Assembly: GCF_000620505.1 (NCBI RefSeq)
Contig: NZ_JIBC01000013.1
Span: forward strand, 38,397-102,396
From: Sulfitobacter sp. 20_GPM-1509m
Lineage (GTDB): Bacteria; Pseudomonadota; Alphaproteobacteria; Rhodobacterales; Rhodobacteraceae
Length of the DNA stretch: 64,000 nt
Reading direction: 5' to 3'
Numbering within the stretch: the stretch's first letter is position 1; each line of letters starts with the position of its first letter. The notes under the pieces are model-generated. The model was not told where the DNA came from. It saw only the letters and a list, made by a program, of their open reading frames with translations, and did no database searches. Below, piece by piece: positions 9,871-18,431 of the stretch. The position numbers and the translations under genes are program-made.

Positions 9871-10502
9871 CAGACCCGCACCTCGACGACCGGCACATCG
9901 GGCACCTGCCCCGCCTGGAAACTGGCAACACTGGTCTGGATCTGATCGGTGGCAAACCGCACCGGCACGTCGAATTCGAACCCTGCCACGATCTGCATCT
10001 GCGGATCGGGCGGATGGGCAAAGGCAACGAGGCCCGTGGTCACGTCCACCTCATAGTCCACGCCCTCTTGCAGCTCGTCCTGCTCGACGCCAACGCGCAC
10101 CGTGCCCGCCACCGGCTTGGAAATGATCCGGTCATAGCTGTGCACGCCCGACCGATAGGTTTTCACCAGTGGAAAACTGACCGTCGCCCCATCACCCACC
10201 GCGATCACCTGATCGTCAAAGGCGATCTGCCCGCTGGCCTTGCAGGTCTTGAAGTCGGCCCAGTCTTTCCATCGAAACCCGAACATCTGCCCGCGCCGCG
10301 CCTCGAAAAAGGCGATCAACGCCTCGATGTCATCCAACGACCGCATCCCCAGGCCTGCATCATAGCGGCGGCGTGAATGCACCCAAGGCGTGTTGCGTTC
10401 CTCGTACCCGTTGGCCAGCGTCACGATCTCGGTGCGCCGCTCCGGCCCCCCGAGCGATCCGAAACTCAGCGACGCGGGAAATCTTACCTCGTGAAAATTC
10501 AT
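9870..10502 (-). CDS. GTA gp12: distal tail protein (DUF2460)
   Basis: This 210-residue protein begins NFHEVRFPASLSFGSLGGPE, the characteristic N-terminus of DUF2460 GTA proteins that cap the tail tube as the distal tail ring. FGFRWKDWADFK and VDVTTGLVAFAHPP are other family-like segments. The ATG at 10502 was chosen because homologues start here; GAGGGGAAGAAC upstream provides a ribosome binding site. The longer frame upstream runs into gp11. The gap to gp11 is 13 bases. Confidence 0.92.
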   Translation of the reverse strand: MNFHEVRFPASLSFGSLGGPERRTEIVTLANGYEERNTPWVHSRRRYDAGLGMRSLDDIEALIAFFEARRGQMFGFRWKDWADFKTCKASGQIAFDDQVIAVGDGATVSFPLVKTYRSGVHSYDRIISKPVAGTVRVGVEQDELQEGVDYEVDVTTGLVAFAHPPDPQMQIVAGFEFDVPVRFATDQIQTSVASFQAGQVPDVPVVEVRV

Positions 10503-10515
10503 GTTCTTCCCCTCC

Positions 10516-11178
10516 TCAGCGGTTGCGATTGCCACGGCCCAGCGCACGGCCCATCTTGGCCGCGATCTGGTTCTGGCTGCGCTGGAACCCCTGCACATCC
10601 GGTGTGGTGATGTTCATCACGATGGTCGGCGCTGACACCCCGCCACCGCGTACGCCCAGCTTGCCATCAGCCCCGCGCGCCAGCGGCATGATCGCCTCGG
10701 GGCCTGCCTCGCCCATCAGCCCCATGCCGCCGCGCATCCCGAAGGGCGTCGCACTGCTGACGACGCCACCACTGGCAAAGGGCATCACCCGCCCCTGGCT
10801 GAACGACGCCCCCTCGGCAAAAGGCAGGATACCCTGCACCAGCCTGTTCACCCCCTGCGCCAGCAAGCCGCCAAAATGGTTGGTCACGGGTCTAAGTGCG
10901 GCATTGTATGTGGCGTTGATCATCGACTGCGCGACGGTTTGCAGCGCATCCGACAGCTTCATCCCGTCAAAGACGACCCCATCAAAGGCACGGCGCAGGC
11001 CACGGCTGAGCCCGCGTTCCAGCACCTGCACATCCTGCCCCGTCGCCGCCAGCGACGTGCGCATCCGGCGCAATTCACTGTCAAATCCCGTCACCATGAC
11101 CGAGGCCTGCCCCAAACTGTCCGACAGCGCGTCCGCACTGGCATCCAGATCCTCGATCTTGTCCTGATACTCGCTCAT
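10516..11178 (-). CDS. GTA gp11: tail tape measure protein
   Basis: At 220 residues this is very short for a tape measure protein, which fits the short GTA tail. The N-terminus is helical with heptad character (residues 1-70). The middle is hydrophobic and Gly-rich (GGLLAQGVNRLVQGILPFAEG). The C-terminus has the tape-measure signature GEAGPEAIMPLARGADGKLGV. It overlaps the preceding chaperone gene by 4 bases. RcGTA gp11 is of the same size. Confidence 0.9.
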   Translation of the reverse strand: MSEYQDKIEDLDASADALSDSLGQASVMVTGFDSELRRMRTSLAATGQDVQVLERGLSRGLRRAFDGVVFDGMKLSDALQTVAQSMINATYNAALRPVTNHFGGLLAQGVNRLVQGILPFAEGASFSQGRVMPFASGGVVSSATPFGMRGGMGLMGEAGPEAIMPLARGADGKLGVRGGGVSAPTIVMNITTPDVQGFQRSQNQIAAKMGRALGRGNRNR

Positions 11179-11378
11179 CTTGTTCCCTCACACTCTTTGT
11201 CGGGATAGGCTGCCATCAGCGCCGCCAGCCCGTCGTTCAACAGCGGCGCATCCGCACCGGTATCCCCCAGCATCATCCGCAACTCGGCAGGCGTCAGGCT
11301 CCAGAACACGTCCGGGGACAGCCCCAGCCCATGCAATCCCGCCCGCATCAACGCCTGCCAGTCCATTGCCTGGCTCAT
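11175..11378 (-). CDS. GTA gp10.1: small tail assembly chaperone (rcc01693-like)
   Basis: This 67-residue protein contains FWSLTPAELRMML, the hallmark of the short tail assembly chaperone next to the tape measure gene in GTAs and related phages. It overlaps gp10 and gp11 by 4 bases each, so the three are translationally coupled. Such chaperones coat the tape measure protein during tail assembly. Confidence 0.87.
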   Translation of the reverse strand: MSQAMDWQALMRAGLHGLGLSPDVFWSLTPAELRMMLGDTGADAPLLNDGLAALMAAYPDKECEGTR

Positions 11379-11692
11379 GCCGCGGGCACCACAAAGGCGC
11401 GTGCCAGCAACTCTGCCGCCGCCCGTGCTGCCGCCATCGGGCCGCCCTCGATCTCGGCCTGCGCCAGCGCGGCGGCGGACAGATCACAACCGCCCCCCTC
11501 CAACCCCGCGCCCAGCAGGACCAGCACATCGCGGGTCGAAAACGCACCGCTCTCGAACCGTTCCACCAGCCCCACCAGCGATCCGGTGTCCAGCGCCGCC
11601 TCAAGCGACGCCAGCGCACCCAGGGTCAGGCGCATCACGTAGCGCTGGCCATTGATGGTCAGCGCCACGTCCCCCCTCCACGGATTGGCCAT
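11375..11692 (-). CDS. GTA gp10: gene transfer agent family protein (tail assembly chaperone)
   Basis: This 105-residue protein begins MANPWRGDVALTINGQRYVMRLTLGALASLE, a pattern conserved among GTA gp10 proteins and resembling phage tail assembly chaperones. It ends 4 bases inside gp10.1. Together the two probably mimic the paired G / GT chaperones of phage lambda, but as separate overlapping genes. No slippery sequence was seen. Confidence 0.88.
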   Translation of the reverse strand: MANPWRGDVALTINGQRYVMRLTLGALASLEAALDTGSLVGLVERFESGAFSTRDVLVLLGAGLEGGGCDLSAAALAQAEIEGGPMAAARAAAELLARAFVVPAA

Positions 11693-11698
11693 CTCAGA

Positions 11699-12112
11699 TC
11701 ACAACGCCACAAAGGTCAGCAGACCCGCCGAGGCCATCGACATCTCATAGGTCGCCTCGCCATTGTGGCTGCCTGCGTATTCGATTGCGGTGACCTGAAA
11801 CGGCCCTTCGATCACGCCGAAATCGGGAATGATGATCTGGAAATCCGGCACTTCACCATCAAAGAACAACTGGCGCGCGCGCTCGTCCGTGCCTTCGTCC
11901 TTGAACACTCCCGCACCGCTGATGCTGCTCGACCGAACGCCGGCCCCCGCCAGCAATTCGCGCCATCCGCCCTGGCTTTCCAGACTGGTGACATCCACCG
12001 TCTCGGCATTAAAACTGACGCGCGTGGCCCGCAGGCCCGCAATCGTCTCGAACTGACCGTCCGAGGTCATATCCACTTTGACCAACAGGTCTTTTCCGTT
12101 CTGAGCAGCCAT
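11699..12112 (-). CDS. GTA gp9: major tail (tube) protein, TP901-1 family
   Basis: This 137-residue beta-rich protein builds the tail tube. Family features are the N-terminal AAQNGKDLLVKVDMTSDGQF, VDVTSLESQGGWRELLAGAG, and the C-terminal YEMSMASAGLLTF. The ATG at 12112 is preceded by GGAG with a 6-base spacer. An upstream in-frame TTG (12124) would place the GGAG inside the gene and was rejected. A 50-base gap separates it from gp8. Confidence 0.92.
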   Translation of the reverse strand: MAAQNGKDLLVKVDMTSDGQFETIAGLRATRVSFNAETVDVTSLESQGGWRELLAGAGVRSSSISGAGVFKDEGTDERARQLFFDGEVPDFQIIIPDFGVIEGPFQVTAIEYAGSHNGEATYEMSMASAGLLTFVAL

Positions 12113-12162
12113 GAAATTCTCCAATCAGGGCAAAAGGTTAATTGTCTTCGACACGCGCCAAG

Positions 12163-12573
12163 TCATGCGTCTTCGACGCGGGCCTTGAACCGCAGCGTTA
12201 TGGTGCGCCCGGCACCGCCATCGCTGCGGTCGGCCACCGCGCGGTCGAAATTCAGGTAAATCAGCCTGCCACGTGTCAGCGTCAGGTCGGCACCGTGCAA
12301 TGTGTCACTAACCGCCGTCGCCACCGCCTTGGCCGCGGCAAAGCCCTGCACATCCGTGACAACCGCAATCCGCACATCATGCAGCGCGCCGGTGCCGGTC
12401 TTGTCATTGGCCGCCCGCGCGGTCTCGGCCCCGATGCTGACATACAGCGACGGAACGGTCCCCGTGGGCACCGCGTCGTAAATGTCCGTCCCCACCAGGT
12501 CCGTGACCGCAGTTGACGCCGTCAAGGCGCCGTAAATCGCGCTTTGCAGCGCAGCCGATACACCATAGCTCAT
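12163..12573 (-). CDS. GTA gp8: tail terminator (DUF3168)
   Basis: This 136-residue protein starts MSYGVSAALQSAIYGALTAS and continues with YDAVPTGTVPSLYVSIG, both typical of DUF3168. In RcGTA gp8 caps the tail tube and joins it to the head stopper. Its start overlaps the gp7 stop by 4 bases. Confidence 0.9.
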   Translation of the reverse strand: MSYGVSAALQSAIYGALTASTAVTDLVGTDIYDAVPTGTVPSLYVSIGAETARAANDKTGTGALHDVRIAVVTDVQGFAAAKAVATAVSDTLHGADLTLTRGRLIYLNFDRAVADRSDGGAGRTITLRFKARVEDA

Positions 12574-12908
12574 GTCGCCACCTCCTCGTCTGCGAAACAG
12601 GTCAGATAGCGGCCCTCGGGGTCATGCTCGGCCACCGCCGTGATGCGAAACACCCGCGCCCCATCCCGAAACCGCTGCTCCGCCGCCGGCCGCTCAGGGT
12701 GCCCCTCGGGCGCGCCGCGCACGATGATGCGAAAGGACACCTTGGACACCGCAACAGGCCCCGCCGCTGCCTCGCGCCCCGTACGCGGCAAAACCTGCGC
12801 CCACAGCACACCCAGACCGGTCCAGCTCTGCGCATATCCCCCCGCCCCATCAGACACCCGCACAGGCGTTTCCAAGGCAAGCTTGCGGCTCAAACGCGGC
12901 AGCTTCAT
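12570..12908 (-). CDS. GTA gp7: head-tail stopper / head closure protein
   Basis: This 112-residue protein belongs to the phage head-tail joining family (SPP1 gp16-like). Visible features are LETPVRVSDGAGGYAQSW near residue 12, FRIIVRGAPEGHPERPAA, and the C-terminal RVFRITAVAEHDPEGRYLTC. It overlaps gp6 and gp8 by 4 bases each, consistent with stoichiometric co-translation of the connector. Confidence 0.9.
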   Translation of the reverse strand: MKLPRLSRKLALETPVRVSDGAGGYAQSWTGLGVLWAQVLPRTGREAAAGPVAVSKVSFRIIVRGAPEGHPERPAAEQRFRDGARVFRITAVAEHDPEGRYLTCFADEEVAT

Positions 12909-13504
12909 GCCACACCCCCCGACCAGATGCGGAACGTGCGATAGCGCTCGATCAGACTGCTGACACCAAAGGGCATACAGCCCTCGCTCAGCGTCGTTTC
13001 ATTGCGAAACTCGTAGTAATGCGCCGCCAGCAGCAACACCGCCTGACGCAGATCCGCAGGCACCTCAGCCCATGAGGCTCCATATCCCGCCTCAAAGCCG
13101 ATCACGACCGAACCAGCCGTTGGAATAGCAGGCAGCAAGGTCCCCACCGGGCGCAGCTGCGGCCGCTGCCCGTCCTGTTCCAGCCAGTATTGCGCCGCCG
13201 GCACATCGCTGCGCCCCCCCAACCGGTCCACAATCTCGACGCGGGTCACAGCCACCACAGGCGCCACCGGAAAGGCCGCCGCTTCACGGTCCCGCCAGCG
13301 GGTCAACGACCAGCTGAAACCACGCTGCAACAGGACCTTGCCCGTACGCGCCTCAACCGCCGCCAGTGCTGCCCGCAAGAAGCTTATCAATACCTCGTCC
13401 TGCAGCGATCCCGCGCCAAATCCGGTGCCCAGACGCAAATGCGCCTTGAATTCATCCACCGGCAGGCCCGCGTCAGGCACCGTGGTTTCTTCGATCAACA
13501 TCAT
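12905..13504 (-). CDS. GTA gp6: head-tail connector (adaptor) protein
   Basis: This 199-residue protein binds beneath the portal. Visible features are VDEFKAHLRLGTGFG, LRAALAAVEARTGK and VLLLAAHYYEFRNETTL, typical of the gp6-like connector family. The ATG at 13504 (tandem ATGATG) has GGAG 7 bases upstream; a longer frame has no ribosome site and non-conserved sequence. A 164-base gap containing a strong hairpin separates it from the capsid gene. Confidence 0.9.
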   Translation of the reverse strand: MMLIEETTVPDAGLPVDEFKAHLRLGTGFGAGSLQDEVLISFLRAALAAVEARTGKVLLQRGFSWSLTRWRDREAAAFPVAPVVAVTRVEIVDRLGGRSDVPAAQYWLEQDGQRPQLRPVGTLLPAIPTAGSVVIGFEAGYGASWAEVPADLRQAVLLLAAHYYEFRNETTLSEGCMPFGVSSLIERYRTFRIWSGGVA

Positions 13505-13627
13505 GGAACATCTCCAAAATTCCGGCCCCTCAAAGATCAGAGCCGGACGCACACCAGCCCGCGTTGCTCAGACGGAGGGGAGCAGCTAGACAACGCTGGC
13601 CTGTCAAATGGGCATACGCCCGGCAGA

Positions 13628-13652
13628 CGCGGGGAAACCAAAGCCCCCCGCG
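13628..13652 (-). terminator. GC-rich hairpin just after the GTA capsid gene
   Basis: A 7-bp all-GC stem (CGCGGGG / CCCCGCG) with an 11-base loop lies 17 bases beyond the gp5 stop. No T-run follows, so it is more likely an mRNA stabiliser or partial attenuator than a full terminator. It would raise capsid mRNA relative to the connector and tail genes. Confidence 0.45.
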
Positions 13653-13668
13653 CCATCCACCACCCCGA

Positions 13669-14847
13669 TTAAGAGACGGCGAATTTCAGCAGCTTGATCG
13701 CGGCAAAGTCGCTGACATCGCCGCCGACGCGCTTGGTCGCGTAGAACAGCACATGCGGCTTAGCGCTGAACGGATCGCGCAGAATGCGCAGGTCGGGACG
13801 TTCTGCGATGGTGTAGCCCGCCGCAAAGTTGCCAAAGGCAATGGCAAAACCTTCGTCTGCCGCGTCCGGCATGTCCTCGGCCACCAGCACCGGATAGCCC
13901 AGCAGGGTCGCAGGCTGCCCCGCCCCCATGCCGTCGGACCAATGGAACCGCCCGTCGCTGTCTTTCAGCTTGCGCACAATGCCAGCGGTTTTCGAGTTCA
14001 TGACAAAGCTCGCGCCGGCGCGGTACTGCGCGCCCAGCGCATAAACCAGGCCGATGATCGCATCTGGCGTGACAATCCCGTCAATGCCCGTCGTCTCGTA
14101 GCCGATGCTGCCCCACGACCAGCTGCCGTTCGCAACCGTCGGATGCGCAAGAAACCCCTTGGGCTTGTCCACACCATCACCGTTGACAAAGGCTGCCGCC
14201 TCGGCCCGCGAAAACTTGTCCGCAATACGCCCGGCCAGCCAGCCTTCGATGTCGAACGCACTGTCATCCAGCAGCCGTTGCGATGCCTTGGGCAACGCCG
14301 ACAATTCGTGCAGCGGGATGGTGATCCGGTCGATCTGCGGCGTATCGGTTTCCGACACAGCACCCGTTTCCGTGGCCCAGCCCGCACCCACATCCGTGTG
14401 ATCGACCAGCACGTCGAATGTCGTCGCCTCGACGTTCACCACCGATGCAATCGAGCGCACGGATGCGGTCGCGTTCAGCACCGACTTCACCGTGTCCGCC
14501 GTCTGCGGGTCCACCAGGTAACCCCCATCGCTGTTCACCGCGGTCGACAGCGATTTCACTTCCATCTCCAGCCCGCGCAGGCCGTCATCGTCACCCGTCC
14601 GCAGATAGGCATTGAACGCCTTCTGATGCGGTGCGCCTGTGTCCACAGCGCCCGCCAAAGGGGTGCGCGCAGGTGTCATTTGTTTCCGGTCCAGCATGGT
14701 CAGTCGCTCTTCTGTTTGTTGAAGTTTCATCTCAATGTCAGCCTGAAAGCCCTTGAAGTCGCTGACAAAGCCGTTGACGGCCTGCATGACTTCCTGAACC
14801 GGAGACAGATCTTCCCCGGTCCGAGCCTTGATCTCGGTCTTGCTCAT
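13669..14847 (-). CDS. GTA gp5: major capsid protein, HK97 family
   Basis: This 392-residue protein forms the GTA head. The N-terminal ~100 residues are helical and act as a scaffold removed by gp4 in HK97-like heads. The HK97 fold follows (GGYLVDPQTADTVKSVLNAT, FSRAEAAAFVNGDGVDKPKG, SFVMNSKTAGIVRKLKDSDG). The ATG at 14847 is preferred because AAGGA lies 7 bases upstream; the ATG two codons earlier sits directly on that site. gp4 lies 36 bases upstream. Confidence 0.95.
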   Translation of the reverse strand: MSKTEIKARTGEDLSPVQEVMQAVNGFVSDFKGFQADIEMKLQQTEERLTMLDRKQMTPARTPLAGAVDTGAPHQKAFNAYLRTGDDDGLRGLEMEVKSLSTAVNSDGGYLVDPQTADTVKSVLNATASVRSIASVVNVEATTFDVLVDHTDVGAGWATETGAVSETDTPQIDRITIPLHELSALPKASQRLLDDSAFDIEGWLAGRIADKFSRAEAAAFVNGDGVDKPKGFLAHPTVANGSWSWGSIGYETTGIDGIVTPDAIIGLVYALGAQYRAGASFVMNSKTAGIVRKLKDSDGRFHWSDGMGAGQPATLLGYPVLVAEDMPDAADEGFAIAFGNFAAGYTIAERPDLRILRDPFSAKPHVLFYATKRVGGDVSDFAAIKLLKFAVS

Positions 14848-14883
14848 CCGCATGTCCTTGATTGATTGCAGTTCAGACGCGAC

Positions 14884-15447
14884 TTACGTGCGCATCAACC
14901 TCGTGCGCGCGCCCTCAAAGGCCGCCGCCATTCCGCGCAGTGCCGCAACCTCGTCAGACAGCAATGCGTCCGTCTTGCCCGCAACACGCGCACTGGGCAG
15001 CATCGGGAACGTCACCAGTGACACCTCCCAAAGCTCCAGTTCCGTCAAGAGCCGCTGGCCCTTGTCATTCTTCGCCGCCCGCACCGTGCGATAGCCGATG
15101 CTCAGCCCGTCAATGGCCCCCGCTGCGATCAGCGACGCTGCCTCGCGGCCTTTCTCGACGCTGTCCAGCAACCGGCCCTTGACCCACAGGCCCCTGGCAT
15201 CCTCGCGCACCTCGTCCCACACGCCGATCGGCTGGGACGGATCATGCTGCCACAGCATCTTGACCTTGCGCCCCGATGCCACCAGCGCTTTCAGCGACGC
15301 CGCATAGGCCCCCTTGGCCACCACGTCGCCGCCCTGATCGCAGGCCCCGAACAGGCTGGCATAACCTTCGATCACCGCCCCGTCCTGCACCTGCAAGCAT
15401 TCGCCGAAACGGGCGAATTTCGTTTCCAGTCCAGTGTCCACGCTCAT
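14884..15447 (-). CDS. GTA gp4: prohead protease, HK97 family
   Basis: This 188-residue serine protease matures the capsid. Its motifs are IEGYASLFGACDQGGDVVAKGAY, the catalytic His in MLWQHDPSQPIGVW, and the Ser in IDGLSIGYRTVRA. The ATG at 15447 has GGAG six bases upstream. An upstream in-frame ATG overlaps gp3.5 and is less likely. The size is normal for the family. Confidence 0.92.
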   Translation of the reverse strand: MSVDTGLETKFARFGECLQVQDGAVIEGYASLFGACDQGGDVVAKGAYAASLKALVASGRKVKMLWQHDPSQPIGVWDEVREDARGLWVKGRLLDSVEKGREAASLIAAGAIDGLSIGYRTVRAAKNDKGQRLLTELELWEVSLVTFPMLPSARVAGKTDALLSDEVAALRGMAAAFEGARTRLMRT

Positions 15448-15470
15448 GGCCCACTCCTTTGTTTGTCCGC

Positions 15471-15695
15471 TCATGGTGTCGCCACCAGAAAAGATTGCAG
15501 CGCCTGCGCCAAAATCACCGCCACCACGCCGTACACTGTCAGCCACAACCGCCGCTCCAGCCGCTCCATGGTCTCGTCCAGCCGGTCCAGCCGACGGGCG
15601 ATGTTCTCCAGGTGGATCTGCGTCACCCGCTCATGCGCCTGCAACCGCAACCCCGGCGCACATTCGAACCGCTCCAGCAACGGCCCCTCAGGCAT
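15471..15695 (-). CDS. GTA gp3.5: head formation protein (rcc01685-like)
   Basis: This 74-residue protein has a helical, charged N-terminal half (ENIARRLDRLDETMERLERR), probably a coiled coil, and a C-terminal hydrophobic segment (LWLTVYGVVAVILAQALQSF), probably membrane inserting. The same architecture and position between portal and protease are found in RcGTA gene 3.5, which is needed for head formation. Its start overlaps the gp3 stop by 8 bases. Confidence 0.85.
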   Translation of the reverse strand: MPEGPLLERFECAPGLRLQAHERVTQIHLENIARRLDRLDETMERLERRLWLTVYGVVAVILAQALQSFLVATP

Positions 15696-16872
15696 CGTCG
15701 CCCTCCTGCGCGGCAGGCAGCCCCAACAGACTGCGCTTTTCCGCATCACTCAGGAAATCTGCCCCCGCCACCCGCGCCCATTGCGCATCGCGCTCTGCGG
15801 CCAGTGCCGGTACCTGGTCCAGATCGGGCTTCAGCGCCACCGCATCACCGCTGAACTGTCCCAACCATTCAGCCAGCGCCGCCGTCACCCGCGTCGCCAG
15901 CGGCAGTACCGTCAGCCGGAAAAACGCGCGGTTCGCTTCCTGATAGTTGGCATAGGTCGCATCCCCCTGAATCCCCAGCAGCATCGGCGGCACGCCAAAG
16001 GCCAGCGCAATCTCGCGTGCGGCACTTTCCTTGGTCTTCTGGAACTCCATATCGCTGGGTGAAAACCCCATCGGCTTCCAGTCCAACCCACCTTCCAGCA
16101 GCATCGGCCGCCCCGCATTGCGCGCGCCTTGATGATGGCTCTCCATCTCGCTCACCAGCCGGTCATGTTGATCCGAGCTCAGACTGCCTTGCCCTTCGGC
16201 TCCGCGATACACAATCGCCCCGCTGGGCCGTGCCGCATTGTCCAGCAGCGCCTTGGACCAGCGGCTGGCGCTGTTGTGCACGTCCAGCGCCATCGCCGCC
16301 GCCTGCATCGGGCTGAACCCGTAATGGTCGTCCTGCGGATGAAAGCTTTTGATATGGCAGACCGGAGCAGGCACACCGCTGGCATCAAACCGGTGCTTGC
16401 GCCCGCCCACCGCGTATTCATATGCCACAGGCCAGCCATCGGCCCCCGGCACCACGCTCATGCGGTCGCTGCGCAGCACATGCAGTTCCTGCGGCGCGCC
16501 GCTGCCATCCGACACCGCCTCGACATAGCCATTGCCCGACAACAGCAACTGCCCGTACAGCGCCTCCAGCAATTCGGCCCGCCCCTGCGCCGCGTTGGGC
16601 CGCGTCACCAGTTGCAACAGCGGGTGCACTTCGTAGCGTTGCACATCGTCCTGCACCACCAACGGCAGCGCCGCCGCCGCTTCGGCAATCAGCTTCACAC
16701 AGCGAAAGCCCACCGGATTGCCGCTGAACCCCGTGCGCGTCAGCGATACGGTATCGCGCGGGCTCCAGGCCACACGCCCCGAGGTCTGATAGGCCACCAC
16801 AGGCCCCGTCGCGCTGGCCTTTTGCTGCGGCGCATCCTGCCCGCCACCGCGTCGAAAGAAATCCAAGACCAT
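15688..16872 (-). CDS. GTA gp3: portal protein, HK97 family
   Basis: This 394-residue portal forms the ring through which DNA enters the head. Motifs include NPVGFRCVKLIAEAAAALPL, LLQLVTRPNAAQGRAELLEA, LSGNGYVEAV and FGVPPMLLGIQGDATYAN, which are all typical of HK97 portals. The ATG at 16872 has GGAG 7 bases upstream. The N-terminus contains FFRRGGGQ, as in GTA portals. A 188-base gap with an 8-bp hairpin separates it from terL. Confidence 0.94.
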   Translation of the reverse strand: MVLDFFRRGGGQDAPQQKASATGPVVAYQTSGRVAWSPRDTVSLTRTGFSGNPVGFRCVKLIAEAAAALPLVVQDDVQRYEVHPLLQLVTRPNAAQGRAELLEALYGQLLLSGNGYVEAVSDGSGAPQELHVLRSDRMSVVPGADGWPVAYEYAVGGRKHRFDASGVPAPVCHIKSFHPQDDHYGFSPMQAAAMALDVHNSASRWSKALLDNAARPSGAIVYRGAEGQGSLSSDQHDRLVSEMESHHQGARNAGRPMLLEGGLDWKPMGFSPSDMEFQKTKESAAREIALAFGVPPMLLGIQGDATYANYQEANRAFFRLTVLPLATRVTAALAEWLGQFSGDAVALKPDLDQVPALAAERDAQWARVAGADFLSDAEKRSLLGLPAAQEGDDA

Positions 16873-16936
16873 CGCTTCGCTCCTCACCTGTCCTTGGTTG
16901 ACGCAACCGGTGCCAACCACCCCGCAGCCCTCTTGC

Positions 16937-16957
16937 GTCGGCGGGATCACCGCCGAC
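16937..16957 (-). other. Hairpin in the gp2-gp3 gap
   Basis: A perfect 8-bp inverted repeat (GTCGGCGG / CCGCCGAC, 5-base loop) lies in the 188-base stretch between terL and portal. No T-run and no convincing small gene accompany it. It could be an mRNA processing or stabilising element. Confidence 0.4.
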
Positions 16958-17060
16958 CATTCAAGCCGCGCCTTGATGTCTAAATGGGAACCGTCACCAC
17001 CCGTCCGTGCTGGGTGATGTCGGCGTTGAGGGCACTATGCCAACAAAGTGTTAATACCGA

Positions 17061-18431
17061 TCAAAGCGACCGTACGCCCGGTCGCCGCCACTCTGCCGCA
17101 GGCACGATCATCAACTCGTGCAGCGCCCAAACCAGCGCATCCACACGGTCGGGCGACCCTGTGCCCTCGTACCCGCGCGCGGTCATCTTCACCATCTGGT
17201 CCTCCAGCGCATCCAGCGGCCCCGCGTGATGCACGCGCCCCTGCTCGTAGAGTGCTGCCACAGGCTCGGCGCGGGCCACCTTGCCCCGGCTCGCATGCAC
17301 CGCCTTGTAGGGCACCAGCGGGTCCACCTGCCGGATCACTTCGCCCACCATCTGCCCGCCCTGATTGACCTCGGCCACCAGCCTGTCCGCGTTGAACTCA
17401 TCCCGCGCACGGATCGCCGCCCGCGCCCATTCCGCGGGGCTAGCCCCCGTCACCGTCCGGTCCGCCAGCACATAGGCCCGCCAGGTCTCGGGCGGCCCTT
17501 GTGTCTGCGCCCCCACCACCACGATCCCGCATTCGTCCGATCCCTTGCTGCTGGTCGTCGCAGGGTCCAGCGCCACCACCACGCGGTCCAGATCTGGTGC
17601 CTTGGCCACCCGCACCGCACTCAATGCCGCCGAGGTCCACAGCGCCCCTTCCGCATCTGCCAGCAATATGCCGTCCAGCTCCTGCCGCCCCATCCGCGTC
17701 CCTGCATAGCGGGCGCGCACCTCTTCCAGAAAACTCTTCGCCAGATTGGCCCGGTTCGCTTCTGTCGGCGCATGGCTGGTCACGGTCGACGGCGCCTCCA
17801 GCAGCGCCTTCAGCACCCCCACATTGCGCGGCGTCGTCGTCACACACACCTGCGGCTGATCGCCCAGACGCAGCGCAAACTGCAACTGGTCCCAAGTCTC
17901 TTCCGATTTCCGCCACTTCGCCAGCTCATCCACCCAGGCCGCATCAAACTGTGGCCCGCGCAGCCCGTCGGGATCATGCGCCGAATGCACCGTCGCCACC
18001 GCCCCGTTCGGCCATTCCAGCCGCTTGCGCGTGGCAATCCACTTGGGCCGACGGTCGGGCGGCGAACAGGCCATGATGCCGCTGTCGCCAAAGATCATCA
18101 CCTCGCGCACCTGATCCTGCGTCTCGCCCACCAGCGCCACGCGCCGGCACGCGCCCTCATCAAATGGCCGCGCCCCCTCGACCTTGCTGCGCACCCACTC
18201 GGCCCCCGCGCGCGTCTTGCCCGCACCACGCCCGCCCAGGATCACCCAGGCCCGCCAGTCGCCCTCGGGCGGCAACTGGTGCGGCATCGCCCAGAACTCG
18301 AACAAAAACGGGAGGGCACAAAGCCCTCCCTCATCAAGGTCACGAAAGAACCTCTCCTGTTCCTCCGCACTCGCGCAAGCGAGCAAGTCGGCACCCGACC
18401 TCAGCCCGTGCGGCATCAAGGTCGAGTGCAT
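17061..18431 (-). CDS. GTA gp2: large terminase (packaging ATPase-nuclease)
   Basis: TerL packages random host DNA into GTA heads. Walker A is WVILGGRGAGKTRAGAEW, and Walker B is AAWVDELAKW with the catalytic carboxylate. The RNase H-like nuclease has Asp clusters in VVALDPATTSSKGSDECGIV, AEVNQGGQMV and DRVDALVWALHEL. The ATG at 18431 (456 residues) keeps the conserved region before the ATPase (LLACASAEEQERFFRDLDEG); ATGs at 18416 and 18287 are alternatives. A G-rich run precedes it but the Shine-Dalgarno is poor. Its 5' end overlaps gp1 by about 90 bases, so translation probably depends on ribosomes leaving gp1. Confidence 0.92.
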   Translation of the reverse strand: MHSTLMPHGLRSGADLLACASAEEQERFFRDLDEGGLCALPFLFEFWAMPHQLPPEGDWRAWVILGGRGAGKTRAGAEWVRSKVEGARPFDEGACRRVALVGETQDQVREVMIFGDSGIMACSPPDRRPKWIATRKRLEWPNGAVATVHSAHDPDGLRGPQFDAAWVDELAKWRKSEETWDQLQFALRLGDQPQVCVTTTPRNVGVLKALLEAPSTVTSHAPTEANRANLAKSFLEEVRARYAGTRMGRQELDGILLADAEGALWTSAALSAVRVAKAPDLDRVVVALDPATTSSKGSDECGIVVVGAQTQGPPETWRAYVLADRTVTGASPAEWARAAIRARDEFNADRLVAEVNQGGQMVGEVIRQVDPLVPYKAVHASRGKVARAEPVAALYEQGRVHHAGPLDALEDQMVKMTARGYEGTGSPDRVDALVWALHELMIVPAAEWRRPGVRSL

